From an uncultured bacterium (GTDB lineage: Bacteria > Bacteroidota > Bacteroidia > Bacteroidales > Bacteroidaceae), in the NCBI GenBank assembly GCA_945869305.1, contig CAMBOH010000006.1, positions 1 through 45,209 of the forward strand: 45,209 nucleotides of DNA. Direction: 5' to 3'. The notes beneath the pieces are model-generated. The model saw only the letters and a program-made list of their open reading frames with translations, made no database searches and was not told the DNA's origin. Both the position numbers and the translations under genes were made by a program. Shown piece after piece: positions 34,573 to 42,868 of this stretch; positions within the stretch are counted from its first letter, which is position 1; each line of letters opens with the position of its first letter.

Positions 34573-34596
34573 TTCACTCCAGATCATATTCTACCT

Positions 34597-35352
34597 ATGC
34601 AATTCATCGCACTTATTCCCGCACGCTATGCCTCTACCCGCTTCCCTGGCAAACCGCTGGTGAAGTTGGCTGGAAAGCCTATCATACAGCACGTGTACGA
34701 ACGCACGGCAGCAGTCTTCCCTGATGTGTGTGTGGCTACCGACGACACCCGCATACAGCAGGCTGTCGAAGCCTTCGGAGGCCGCGCTGTGCTCACCTCT
34801 ACTTCACACCGCAGCGGAACAGACCGTTGCCTCGAAGCCTACGAGCGGCTGCAGTCGAAGGCTGACGTAGTGGTCAACGTGCAGGGCGACGAGCCCTTCA
34901 TTGATACCTCACAGTTACAGGCCGTGATGCAATGCTTCGAGGACGATTCGACCGAAATAGCCACCCTGGTCAAGCCTTTTGGCCCGAAAGCTTCGTTTGA
35001 GGAACTGAGCAACCCGAACAGCCCGAAGGTGGTGGTCGACCAGCAGGACCATGCGCTTTACTTCTCGCGCAGTGTCATACCCTACCTGCGCGGCATTCCT
35101 GAAACGGAGTGGGCAGCGCGCCACACCTACCTGAAGCACATCGGGCTGTATGCCTACCGTGCCCCTGTCCTGCAGCGCATTGCCCGTTTGCCTCAAGGGG
35201 AGCTCGAACAGTGCGAGAGCCTGGAACAGCTGCGCTGGCTGCAGGCAGGATTGAACATCAAGGTGGGCTATACTGAAGTCGAAACCATCGGCATCGACAC
35301 GCCTGCCGACCTACAGCGCGCCGAGGCCTTCTGCGCCTCGCGGACAGTGTAG
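34597..35352 (+). CDS. kdsB: 3-deoxy-manno-octulosonate cytidylyltransferase
   Basis: 251 residues. Activates Kdo as CMP-Kdo for lipopolysaccharide core synthesis. The N-terminal IPARYASTRFPGKPL binds CTP, VVNVQGDEPFI carries metal-binding acidic residues, and YFSRSVIPYLR, HIGLYAYR and VETIGIDTPADL are typical late motifs. Its position 24 bases after the PBP1A gene makes a wall-plus-LPS envelope pair. Full family length; start is unambiguous. Confidence 0.96.
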   Translation: MQFIALIPARYASTRFPGKPLVKLAGKPIIQHVYERTAAVFPDVCVATDDTRIQQAVEAFGGRAVLTSTSHRSGTDRCLEAYERLQSKADVVVNVQGDEPFIDTSQLQAVMQCFEDDSTEIATLVKPFGPKASFEELSNPNSPKVVVDQQDHALYFSRSVIPYLRGIPETEWAARHTYLKHIGLYAYRAPVLQRIARLPQGELEQCESLEQLRWLQAGLNIKVGYTEVETIGIDTPADLQRAEAFCASRTV

Positions 35353-35660
35353 CTCCTGCCCGCTCCCCTATTCGTTTCCCCTACGGACAGACTTCTCCGC
35401 ACTGCGCGGACGGGTGTCTGTGACAACTCTTTGCATATCACTTAAGGGTGTTCCGCAAGATTGTGCAAGTGAGAGCAATGAAGCCAGGTTCGCCCCAAGC
35501 TCCATCACCTTCATTGCCGGGCGCAGCCCATCTTGTTATATAGGTTGTGAACCGGAAGGACCGGCAAAGACCTGCTGGAATATTCCGCCAGGCGCAGCCC
35601 ATCTTATCCCAATCCGATCTTATGGAATGCCCAATGAGCTTACTCACCCAAAACTCCAAC
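35353..35660. other. Intergenic region with a diverged copy of the right-edge repeat
   Basis: About 310 bases. At 35462-35528, TGTGCAAGTGAGAGCA ... GAAGCCAGG ... ATTGCCGGGCGCAGCC resembles the 71-base unit at the right end of the window, with an insert of about 15 bases. GGCGCAGCCCATCTT recurs nearly unchanged near 35519 and 35590. The upstream ORF extension of the MORN gene runs through this and is not credible. Confidence 0.55.
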
Positions 35661-36773
35661 ATGCTGAAAGAAATCTTATTCTCCACCCTAATGGCCGCCA
35701 CTCTGCTTCAGGCACATGCCCAGAAGATGGTGGTCGGCTCGTGCACCCTCAAGGACGGTGGCATATATACCGGCGAACTCGTTTCGGGCAAGCCCGGCGG
35801 AAAAGGCCGCGTGCAATATAGCAACGGCGACACCTACGAAGGCTCGTTTGTCAAAGGAATGCGTCACGGCGAAGGCATCTTTACCGCAGCCGACGGTTCG
35901 CGCTACGAAGGAAACTGGACCAAGAACGAGCGGAACGGACGCGGCACGTTCTATGCCGTGAACAACAATCGCTATGTCGGACTGTGGTTCAGAAACCAGA
36001 AGGAGGGCCACGGCATCATGTACTACTACAACGGCGACGTGTACGAAGGCAGTTGGAAGGATGACCAGCGCAACGGAAAGGGCACCTATACCTATAAGAA
36101 CGGGGCCTACTACAAAGGCGAATGGGCCGACAACCAGAAGAACGGCAAGGGCGTGTTTGACTGGAACGACGGTTCGCGCTATGAGGGCAACTGGGTGAAC
36201 AACCAGCGCAACGGACGAGGCACCTATGTTTATGCCGACGGCGACTCCTATACCGGCGAGTGGAAGAATGACATGCTGGACGGACGCGGCATCTATAAGT
36301 TCCGCAACGGTGATGTCTACGAAGGGCAGTATGTCATGGGCGAACGTACCGGCGAGGGCACGTTCCGCTTTGCCAACGGCGACAGCTATATCGGACAGTT
36401 CCTCCACGGTGAACAGAGCGGCCACGGCACCTTCCAGTGGAAAGGTGTGGCTACCTATACCGGACAATGGAAGAACAACATGATGCACGGCCGCGGTGTG
36501 TACAAGTGGAAGAACGGCGACGAGTACAACGGCGAATGGAAGAACAACCACATGGACGGCGAAGGCACCCTGCGCTATGCGGCCGGAGGTCGTTTCAAGG
36601 GAACATTCCGCGAAGGAAAGCGCGACGGCAAGTCGGTCGAAGTGCGCGCTGACGGTACCCGCATCGACTGCGTATACAGCAACGGGCAGAAGCACGGCAA
36701 GTATGTGGAGTATGACGCCAACGGCAATGTCGTGAAGAAGGGTGAATACTCCAATGGCCGTGTGGTACAGTAA
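35661..36773 (+). CDS. Secreted MORN-repeat protein
   Basis: 370 residues from the ATG at 35661; the track's start 114 bases upstream adds unrelated sequence. A signal peptide (LKEILFSTLMAATLLQAHAQ) is followed by about thirteen 23-residue MORN repeats of the type YEGxWxxxxxNGxGxxxxxNGD, for example YEGNWTKNERNGRGTF, then two degenerate ones (GKSVEVRADGTRID, GKYVEYDANGNVVKKGEY). MORN arrays form extended beta-hairpin rods that mediate binding to membranes or partner proteins in other systems. Function here is unknown. It ends about 120 bases before glgB on the same strand. Confidence 0.88.
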   Translation: MLKEILFSTLMAATLLQAHAQKMVVGSCTLKDGGIYTGELVSGKPGGKGRVQYSNGDTYEGSFVKGMRHGEGIFTAADGSRYEGNWTKNERNGRGTFYAVNNNRYVGLWFRNQKEGHGIMYYYNGDVYEGSWKDDQRNGKGTYTYKNGAYYKGEWADNQKNGKGVFDWNDGSRYEGNWVNNQRNGRGTYVYADGDSYTGEWKNDMLDGRGIYKFRNGDVYEGQYVMGERTGEGTFRFANGDSYIGQFLHGEQSGHGTFQWKGVATYTGQWKNNMMHGRGVYKWKNGDEYNGEWKNNHMDGEGTLRYAAGGRFKGTFREGKRDGKSVEVRADGTRIDCVYSNGQKHGKYVEYDANGNVVKKGEYSNGRVVQ

Positions 36774-36892
36774 GGATGAACGTCCGCCCTGCTCCCTCCT
36801 GTGCTCCGCAGCCATTCCCGGCCGCCTGAAGCAAGTCGACAGGCAGCCAGTCCCATTCAAGCAGCAATATCCCCTCAAATAAATCTACAACC

Positions 36893-39001
36893 ATGAAACA
36901 GAAAGCAGAAAAGAAGGCTGCAGCCGCCAAACCGGCAGCCAAACGCGCTCCCCGCAAGGCCGCAGCCCCCAAACACATCAAACTGGTCCAGAACGACCCT
37001 TGGCTTGAACCCTTCGAGGGGGCGATACAGGGGCGGCACGACCATGCCCTCTATAAGCTCAACGAGCTCTCGGCAGGCAAAGGCAAGCTCTCTGAATTTG
37101 CCGACGGCCACCTCTACTTCGGCCTGCACCGCACTGCCCGCCAATGGGTGATGCGCGAATGGGCACCCAACGCCACAGCCATCTACCTCATCGGAGACTT
37201 CAACGGCTGGAAAGAAGAGGCCCAGTATGCCTTCAAACGCGTAGAAGGAACCGGAAACTGGGAGCTGAAACTCCCCTTGCGCGCACTCAAGCACCTCGAC
37301 CTCTACAAGCTCTCCATGCACTGGCAGGGAGGACAAGGCGAACGTGTGCCGGCGTGGTGCCGCCGCGTGGTGCAGGACGATGAGACAAAAATCTTCAGTG
37401 CACAGGTGTGGGCTCCCGAACAGCCCTACGAATGGAAGAAGCCCAACTTCAAGCCCAAGAAGGCACCGCTCTTCATCTACGAGTGCCACATTGGTATGGC
37501 ACAGGACGAAGAGAAGGTGGGCACATACAACGAGTTCCGCGAGAAGGTGCTGCCCCGCGTCATTGCCGACGGCTACAACTGCATACAGATTATGGCCATT
37601 GCCGAACACCCCTACTACGGCAGTTTCGGCTATCACGTCAGCTCCTTCTTTGCGCCCTCCAGCCGTTTCGGCACTCCCGATGAACTCAAACAGCTCATCG
37701 ACGAGGCCCATCAGGCCGGCATCACGGTCATCATGGACCTTGTTCACAGTCATGCTGTGAAGAACGAAATCGAAGGCCTCGGCAACTATGCTGGCGACCC
37801 CGACCAGTTCTTCTATCCCGGCGGACGGCGCGAGCACTCCGCCTGGGACAGCCTCTGCTTTGACTATGGCAAGAACGAGGTGATCCACTTCCTCCTCTCC
37901 AACTGCAAGTACTGGCTCACGGAGTTCAACTTCGACGGTTTCCGCTTCGACGGTGTGACCTCCATGCTCTATTACAGCCACGGACTCGGCGAGGCCTTCT
38001 GCGGCTACGGCGATTACTTCAACGGCCATCAGGACGACAACGCGGTCTGCTACCTCACACTGGCCAACCTGCTCATCCACGAGGTAAAGCCCAGTGCAAT
38101 CACCATTGCCGAAGAGGTGAGCGGTATGCCCGGTCTGGCCGCTCCCTTCAAGGACGGCGGCTACGGCTTCGACTACCGCATGGCCATGAACGTGCCCGAC
38201 TACTGGATAAAGACCATCAAGGAGTGCCGCGATGAGGACTGGAAGCCCTCTTCCATCTTCTGGGAAATTACCAACCGCCGCGCCGACGAACGCACCATTT
38301 CCTACTGCGAAAGCCACGACCAGGCACTGGTGGGCGACAAGACCATCATCTTCCGCCTCATCGACGCCGACATGTATTGGCACTTCCGCAAAGGTGACGA
38401 AAACGGCACTGTCCACCGCGGTATGGCCCTCCACAAGATGATTCGTCTGGTCACCGCCTCGACCATCAATGGCGGCTATCTCAACTTCATGGGCAACGAG
38501 TTCGGCCATCCCGAATGGATTGACTTCCCGCGCGAAGGTAACGGCTGGAGCTATAAGTATGCCCGCCGCCAGTGGAACCTGGTGGACAACAAGGAGCTGT
38601 GCTACCACCAGCTCGGCGACTTCGACAGCCGTATGCTCCACCTGCTGCGCAGCTTCCCCGACATCCGCAAATTGCCCGTTCAGGAAATCTGGCACAACGA
38701 CGGTGACCAGATTCTGGCCTTTGCCCGCGGACCGCTCGTATTCGTATTCAACTTCTCGCCTGTACGTTCCTATGAGGGCTATGGCTTCATGGTACCCGAG
38801 GGGGCATACGACGTGGTGCTCAACACCGATGACCCTGCCTTTGGCGGTAACGGCCTGGCCGATGACAGCGTGCGCCACTTCACCAACTTCGACCCGCTGC
38901 TCAAGCGCGACGGAAAGGGCTGGCTCAAGCTCTACCTGCCTGCACGCACGGCGGTCGTGTTGCGCCGTGCCGATGAAGAACCTGAGGCACCGGCCAAGTA
39001 A
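36893..39001 (+). CDS. glgB: 1,4-alpha-glucan branching enzyme GlgB (GH13)
   Basis: 702 residues. Makes the alpha-1,6 branches of glycogen. A 30-residue Lys/Ala/Pro-rich start (KQKAEKKAAAAKPAAKRAPR) precedes the enzyme, which has an N-terminal carbohydrate-binding-like module (MREWAPNATAIYLIGDFNGW) and the GH13 barrel. The four GH13 motifs are DLVHSH, GFRFDGVTS (nucleophile Asp353), AEEVSG (acid/base Glu407) and SHDQ. The overall layout resembles the eukaryote-like GlgB common in Bacteroidetes. Neither a glycogen synthase nor other glg genes are nearby in this window. Codon use seems like that of its neighbours. Confidence 0.94.
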   Translation: MKQKAEKKAAAAKPAAKRAPRKAAAPKHIKLVQNDPWLEPFEGAIQGRHDHALYKLNELSAGKGKLSEFADGHLYFGLHRTARQWVMREWAPNATAIYLIGDFNGWKEEAQYAFKRVEGTGNWELKLPLRALKHLDLYKLSMHWQGGQGERVPAWCRRVVQDDETKIFSAQVWAPEQPYEWKKPNFKPKKAPLFIYECHIGMAQDEEKVGTYNEFREKVLPRVIADGYNCIQIMAIAEHPYYGSFGYHVSSFFAPSSRFGTPDELKQLIDEAHQAGITVIMDLVHSHAVKNEIEGLGNYAGDPDQFFYPGGRREHSAWDSLCFDYGKNEVIHFLLSNCKYWLTEFNFDGFRFDGVTSMLYYSHGLGEAFCGYGDYFNGHQDDNAVCYLTLANLLIHEVKPSAITIAEEVSGMPGLAAPFKDGGYGFDYRMAMNVPDYWIKTIKECRDEDWKPSSIFWEITNRRADERTISYCESHDQALVGDKTIIFRLIDADMYWHFRKGDENGTVHRGMALHKMIRLVTASTINGGYLNFMGNEFGHPEWIDFPREGNGWSYKYARRQWNLVDNKELCYHQLGDFDSRMLHLLRSFPDIRKLPVQEIWHNDGDQILAFARGPLVFVFNFSPVRSYEGYGFMVPEGAYDVVLNTDDPAFGGNGLADDSVRHFTNFDPLLKRDGKGWLKLYLPARTAVVLRRADEEPEAPAK

Positions 39002-39045
39002 GGGCGTATAAGGAAATAAGCCGAAGGTTCGTAGACCACTGTTTT

Positions 39046-39147
39046 AATTGAAGGTTGAGGGGTTGAAGGTTTGTCAAGATGCCATAAACGTAGTTCTCAT
39101 TCGCTCTGTGAGCATCCTGTAAACTTTAAACCTTTCAATTTTCAATC
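39046..39147. repeat. Intergenic inverted GAAGGTTGAG / CTTTCAATTTTC tract
   Basis: ATTGAAGGTTGAGGGGTTGA (39046-39065) and on is roughly inverted to AAACTTTAAACCTTTCAATT (39121-39140). It is another member of the AACTCTTCAACT-like tracts. Confidence 0.45.
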
Positions 39148-39175
39148 GAGATAGCCTCGGTTCTGCCCTCTTCTG

Positions 39176-39205
39176 TTTGTACATTGAAAGAAATGACTAC
39201 ATTTG
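39176..39205 (+). promoter_or_regulatory. Promoter of the fdtA operon
   Basis: TTTG (39176-39179), 18 bases, TACATTTG (39198-39205): a close fit to the Bacteroidetes consensus, 22 bases before the fdtA ATG. Expected to drive the six genes through 44582. Confidence 0.75.
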
Positions 39206-39226
39206 CACTAAAGCAAATATAAATTC

Positions 39227-39649
39227 ATGACCCAAGACCTGCAACCCGAAACCTTGACCATCGACTTTGACAGCTTCAGCGATGCGCGCGGCGTACTGAC
39301 AGTCGAGCAGAACAGCGCGCACAGCCCGCTGCCATTCCGCGTGGACCGTGTGTTCTGGATTACCGATGTTCCGCAAGGTGCGACGCGCGGCAATCATGCC
39401 CACCAGACCTGCTATGAGGCTTTGGTGTGCGTACACGGAAGCTTTAAGGTGAAGGTTGACAATGGGTGCGGGCTGTCGTTTACCGCCTTGCTCGATTCGC
39501 CCCAGAAGGGACTCGTCGTGCCCCCCATGGTGTGGTGCGAGCTGTTCGACTTCACGCCGGGAGCGGTCTGCCTGTGCATGGCATCGGGCGGCTACGACAA
39601 GGACGGCTATCTTGAAACCCGTGAGGAATGGCTGGCTGCCCTTCGGTAG
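39227..39649 (+). CDS. fdtA: dTDP-4-keto-6-deoxyglucose 3,4-ketoisomerase (FdtA/QdtA-like)
   Basis: 140 residues, a single cupin domain. The family isomerises dTDP-4-keto-6-deoxyglucose to the 3-keto sugar ahead of amination at carbon 3. The motif RGNHAHQTCYEALVCV (about 50-65) has the active-site histidines, and VVPPMVWCELFDF and CMASGGYDKDGYL are typical. It is the first gene of the operon; the partner aminotransferase (fdtB) is two genes downstream. Galacto or gluco configuration cannot be told from sequence. rmlA/rmlB, which supply the substrate, are not in the window. Confidence 0.88.
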   Translation: MTQDLQPETLTIDFDSFSDARGVLTVEQNSAHSPLPFRVDRVFWITDVPQGATRGNHAHQTCYEALVCVHGSFKVKVDNGCGLSFTALLDSPQKGLVVPPMVWCELFDFTPGAVCLCMASGGYDKDGYLETREEWLAALR

Positions 39650-39726
39650 GGCTTGGCTGCAAGGCCTCTGCCCTGCCCTCCTCCCAGTTTCAGTGAAACG
39701 GTGACTACACCTATTCTATTACATGT

Positions 39727-40722
39727 ATGGAAGTTGTGGTAAAACCTTACGGCCCGGAATGGAAATCAGCGTGGGACAGTGCCGTCGATGAGGTGCGCCA
39801 GTCCTCCTTCCTGCTCAAGCGCGACTTCATGGACTACCATAGTGCGCGCTTTTCCGACCGTTCCCTCCTGCTGCTGAATGCCAAGGGTAAGGTCGCGGCC
39901 CTGTTGCCAGCCTGCGAAAATCCGGACGCCCCCACACAGGTGGTGTCACACGCAGGGCTGACTTATGGCGGCCTGCTGCTTATGCCCGATGCCACTGCTG
40001 CCCAAGTGGTGCAGCTGATGGCTCTATGTGCCGACCACTATCACGCCTGTGGCTACACAACGTGGGTATACAAGCCTATGCCGCACATCTACCACCGCTA
40101 TCCCGCTGAGGAGGACTTGTACGCCGTTTTCCGTCTGGACGGACAACTCTGTGCGCGCACGCTCTCGGCTGCCATCAGGCTGGATGCCCCCTACAGGCTG
40201 TCCGAACTGCGTCGCCGCAAGGTGAACAGGTTTCTCCGTTCACAACAGTCGCAGCCGCTTTTCAGTGACAGTGTACGCCACCTGCCGGCTTTCTGGCAGA
40301 TGCTCGACGAGGTGCTCCACAAGCGGCACGGCCTCCATCCCGTACACACGCTCTCTGAATTGCAGTTGCTGTGCAGCCGGTTCCCGCGTGAGATAAGGTT
40401 GCTCACTGTGTTTGGCACCGCCGCCTCCCACGCGGCAGAGCCGCAGCTCCTGGCCGGGTGTATGGTCTTTCTTTGTAGCCGCGTGGCACACGTGCAGTAT
40501 ATTTCCGCAAGCGACGAGGGCTGCTGCGTTTCGGCACTCGACTGGCTGCTGGCCGGTTTGCCCCGTTGGCTGCAGTGCGAAGCACCCGGTACGGAATACC
40601 TGGACTTTGGCATATCGACCGAACAGGGAGGCCGCTGGCTCAACGAAGGACTTGCCTTCCAGAAGGAGGGCTTTGGTGCCCGCGCCGTGTGTTATGATAC
40701 GTATATTATCGGGTTGTCGTGA
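39727..40722 (+). CDS. FemAB/GNAT-like acyltransferase candidate
   Basis: 331 residues. The N-terminal half (about 20-110) has the FemAB-like pattern SSFLLKRDFMDYHSARFSDR, AGLTYGGLLL and later RRRKVNRFLRSQQ. The second half includes AGCMVFLCSRVAHVQYISA and the late YLDFGISTEQGGRWLNEGL, which look like an acetyltransferase-fold GNAT/FemX domain; that is an inference from pattern, not from a search. Placed between fdtA and fdtB, it may N-acylate the 3-amino sugar, replacing the left-handed-helix FdtC of other loci. No membrane helices or signal peptide. Confidence 0.6.
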   Translation: MEVVVKPYGPEWKSAWDSAVDEVRQSSFLLKRDFMDYHSARFSDRSLLLLNAKGKVAALLPACENPDAPTQVVSHAGLTYGGLLLMPDATAAQVVQLMALCADHYHACGYTTWVYKPMPHIYHRYPAEEDLYAVFRLDGQLCARTLSAAIRLDAPYRLSELRRRKVNRFLRSQQSQPLFSDSVRHLPAFWQMLDEVLHKRHGLHPVHTLSELQLLCSRFPREIRLLTVFGTAASHAAEPQLLAGCMVFLCSRVAHVQYISASDEGCCVSALDWLLAGLPRWLQCEAPGTEYLDFGISTEQGGRWLNEGLAFQKEGFGARAVCYDTYIIGLS

Positions 40723-40782
40723 GATCAGCCTTCTCCCTGCGCTCCCCGTACGACAAACCTCCTCACTCCCTCTTATCCCGCC

Positions 40783-41892
40783 ATGATACCCTTTCTCCCT
40801 CTACAGGCTATCAATGCCAGCTTCGAACCACAGCTTTCCCAAGCCGTGCAGCGCGTGGTGCAGAGCGGTTGGTATTTGCTGGGCGAAGCGTGTAAGGCTT
40901 TCGAAGACGAGTATGCCCGTTGGTTGGGAGCTTCCCATTGTGTGGGTGTGGGCAGCGGGCTCGACGCGCTGACACTGGCCCTGCGCGCCATGGCCGGTTT
41001 GTATCATTGGCCGGACCGCGCTGAGGTGATAGTGCCTGACATGACCTTTGTGGCCACAGCCGAGGCTGTGGTGTTGGCGGGTTTGGTGCCCGTGTTGGCC
41101 GAGGTCGACGACAATGCGCTGCTCACGGTAGCGCATGCCGAAAAGGTGCGTACCGCCAGAACCAGGGCTGTGATACCCGTACACCTCTACGGACATCCAG
41201 CCGACATGCCCGCACTGTGTGACTGGGCCGGACAGCATGGACTTGCTGTGCTCGAAGATGCCGCACAGGCCCATGGTGCCGAAGTTGGCGGCAAGCGCGT
41301 GGGCTGCTGGGGACAAGCGGCGGCCTTCAGCTTCTATCCCGGCAAGAACCTCGGTGCACTGGGCAACGGAGGAGCCGTCGTGACCGACGACGACGACCTG
41401 GCCCGTCGGGTGCGCACGCTGGCCAATTATGGTGCCCAAGTGAAGTACCGCCATGACGTGTTGGGAGTCAACAGCCGCTTGGACGAGGTGCAGGCAGCAG
41501 CCTTGCGCGTCAAGCTGGCACGGTTGGATGCCGACAACGAGGCACGGCGCGCAGTGGCCCGGCAGTACGCCGAGGGCCTCCGTTCGCCTCATGTGGTCAA
41601 GCCCTATCAGGGCGATACGGCGCGCAGCGTGTTCCACATCTACCCCCTGCGGTGTGCGCATCGCGATGAGCTGGCCCGCCACTTGGCGGCACGGGGTGTG
41701 GAGACGCTGATCCATTATCCGCGCGCGCTGTCTCAGCAGCCGGCCTTACAGCCCTACATCGCCAACCCCACCGACCCGCATCCCAACGCCCTGTGCTGGG
41801 CTGTGCAGGAGTTGAGCCTCCCCATATCGCCCCTTCTGACGGCCGACGAGGTCAGCCATATCTGCGATGCAATCAATCAGTGGAGTGCGTAG
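40783..41892 (+). CDS. fdtB: dTDP-3-keto-hexose aminotransferase (FdtB-like, DegT/DnrJ/EryC1/StrS)
   Basis: 369 residues. PLP-dependent enzyme that aminates the 3-keto sugar made by FdtA. Family signatures are GVGSGLDALTLALRA near the N-terminus, VIPVHLYGHPADM, LEDAAQAHGAEV, and the PLP lysine in FSFYPGKNLGALGNGG (Lys188). VNSRLDEVQAA and PLRCAHRDELARHL are also typical. The start at ATGATACCC is normal. fdtA plus fdtB indicates synthesis of dTDP-3-amino-3,6-dideoxy-galactose or -glucose (or its N-acyl form). Confidence 0.9.
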   Translation: MIPFLPLQAINASFEPQLSQAVQRVVQSGWYLLGEACKAFEDEYARWLGASHCVGVGSGLDALTLALRAMAGLYHWPDRAEVIVPDMTFVATAEAVVLAGLVPVLAEVDDNALLTVAHAEKVRTARTRAVIPVHLYGHPADMPALCDWAGQHGLAVLEDAAQAHGAEVGGKRVGCWGQAAAFSFYPGKNLGALGNGGAVVTDDDDLARRVRTLANYGAQVKYRHDVLGVNSRLDEVQAAALRVKLARLDADNEARRAVARQYAEGLRSPHVVKPYQGDTARSVFHIYPLRCAHRDELARHLAARGVETLIHYPRALSQQPALQPYIANPTDPHPNALCWAVQELSLPISPLLTADEVSHICDAINQWSA

Positions 41893-41927
41893 CGCTCTGT
41901 CAAACCATAAACTTTTTATAGCTCCTC

Positions 41928-42740
41928 ATGACACTCGACATACTCATTTGTTCGCTAAACAAAGGAATAGTACGTGTTCAGGACGTGCTGCTCCCCCAAC
42001 AAGAGAACGTCAGGTATATTGTCTCCTACCAGTATACCGATGAGCGTTATCTCGACCTCATACCCTCGTGTCTGTCCACGCGCACCGACGTCACCATCTA
42101 TAAATATAAAGGCCAGGGACTCTCGGCCAACCGCAACCTGGCACTCGACAAGGCCACGGCCGACCTGGTCATGTATGCCGACGACGATGCCCGCCTCCTA
42201 CCCGAAACCCCGTCCATTGTGACCCGGGTGTTCGAGGAGCATGACCAGTTGGATGTAGCTTTCTTCTGCGCTTCGACCTACACGGGCAAGCCCCTGAAGA
42301 ACTATCCCGAACAGCCGTTTGAGGTGTTGGCCATGCCCAGCCAGTACTCCATTTCGGCACTCGAAATGGTGTGTCGTCGTACGAAGGTTCAGGGCCGGAT
42401 TCGCTTTGACGAACGATTCGGACTTGGCACGCAGTTCCTCACCTGTGGCGAGGAGGAGGTGTGGATGGAAGATGCCCTGCGTGCCCGCCTGCGCATGCAT
42501 TATTTTCCCGAAAAGATAGTGGAGACCAGCACGATGCTGAAGAAGTCGTTGGTCTATGTCGATGCAGGCGTACAGCGCAGCCGGGGAGCCATTGCCTACT
42601 ACCGCTACCACGCCAGTGCCTGGTGGATATGCTTCAAATTCGCACTCGACAGTGCGCGCAGGGGCTACTGCCACTTCCTGCCCATGATGCGCCATCTGGT
42701 CGAAGGCATACGCTACATGAAGCGCACTGGCAGGGTGTGA
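41928..42740 (+). CDS. Family 2 glycosyltransferase A
   Basis: 270 residues, cytosolic GT-A fold. ILICSLNKGI at the start, GQGLSANRNLAL and the metal-binding ADDDARL (about 84-90), then FDERFGLGTQFLTCGEEEVWM. It is related to the gene at 42869 over its whole length, sharing five such blocks. It probably adds one sugar to a surface polysaccharide repeat; donor and acceptor are unknown. 35 bases after fdtB. Confidence 0.85.
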   Translation: MTLDILICSLNKGIVRVQDVLLPQQENVRYIVSYQYTDERYLDLIPSCLSTRTDVTIYKYKGQGLSANRNLALDKATADLVMYADDDARLLPETPSIVTRVFEEHDQLDVAFFCASTYTGKPLKNYPEQPFEVLAMPSQYSISALEMVCRRTKVQGRIRFDERFGLGTQFLTCGEEEVWMEDALRARLRMHYFPEKIVETSTMLKKSLVYVDAGVQRSRGAIAYYRYHASAWWICFKFALDSARRGYCHFLPMMRHLVEGIRYMKRTGRV

Positions 42741-42868
42741 AGCCAGTGCGTTCCGTCCGCACTTCCCGGTTTTAGGGTTGAAAAGGCATATAGGCCCGCA
42801 ACGGTCGTCCGTGCGACAATCCTCTCTGCGGAGCGGACATCCTCATCAACTTTTACTTCAAACACCCC

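Noticed and set aside
35688-36878. 396-residue minus-strand ORF opposite the MORN-repeat gene
   Set aside because: Its periodic valine/alanine-rich sequence is the antisense reading of the MORN repeats, not an independent protein.
36875-38878. 667-residue minus-strand ORF opposite glgB
   Set aside because: Antisense shadow of the branching enzyme; no recognisable motifs.
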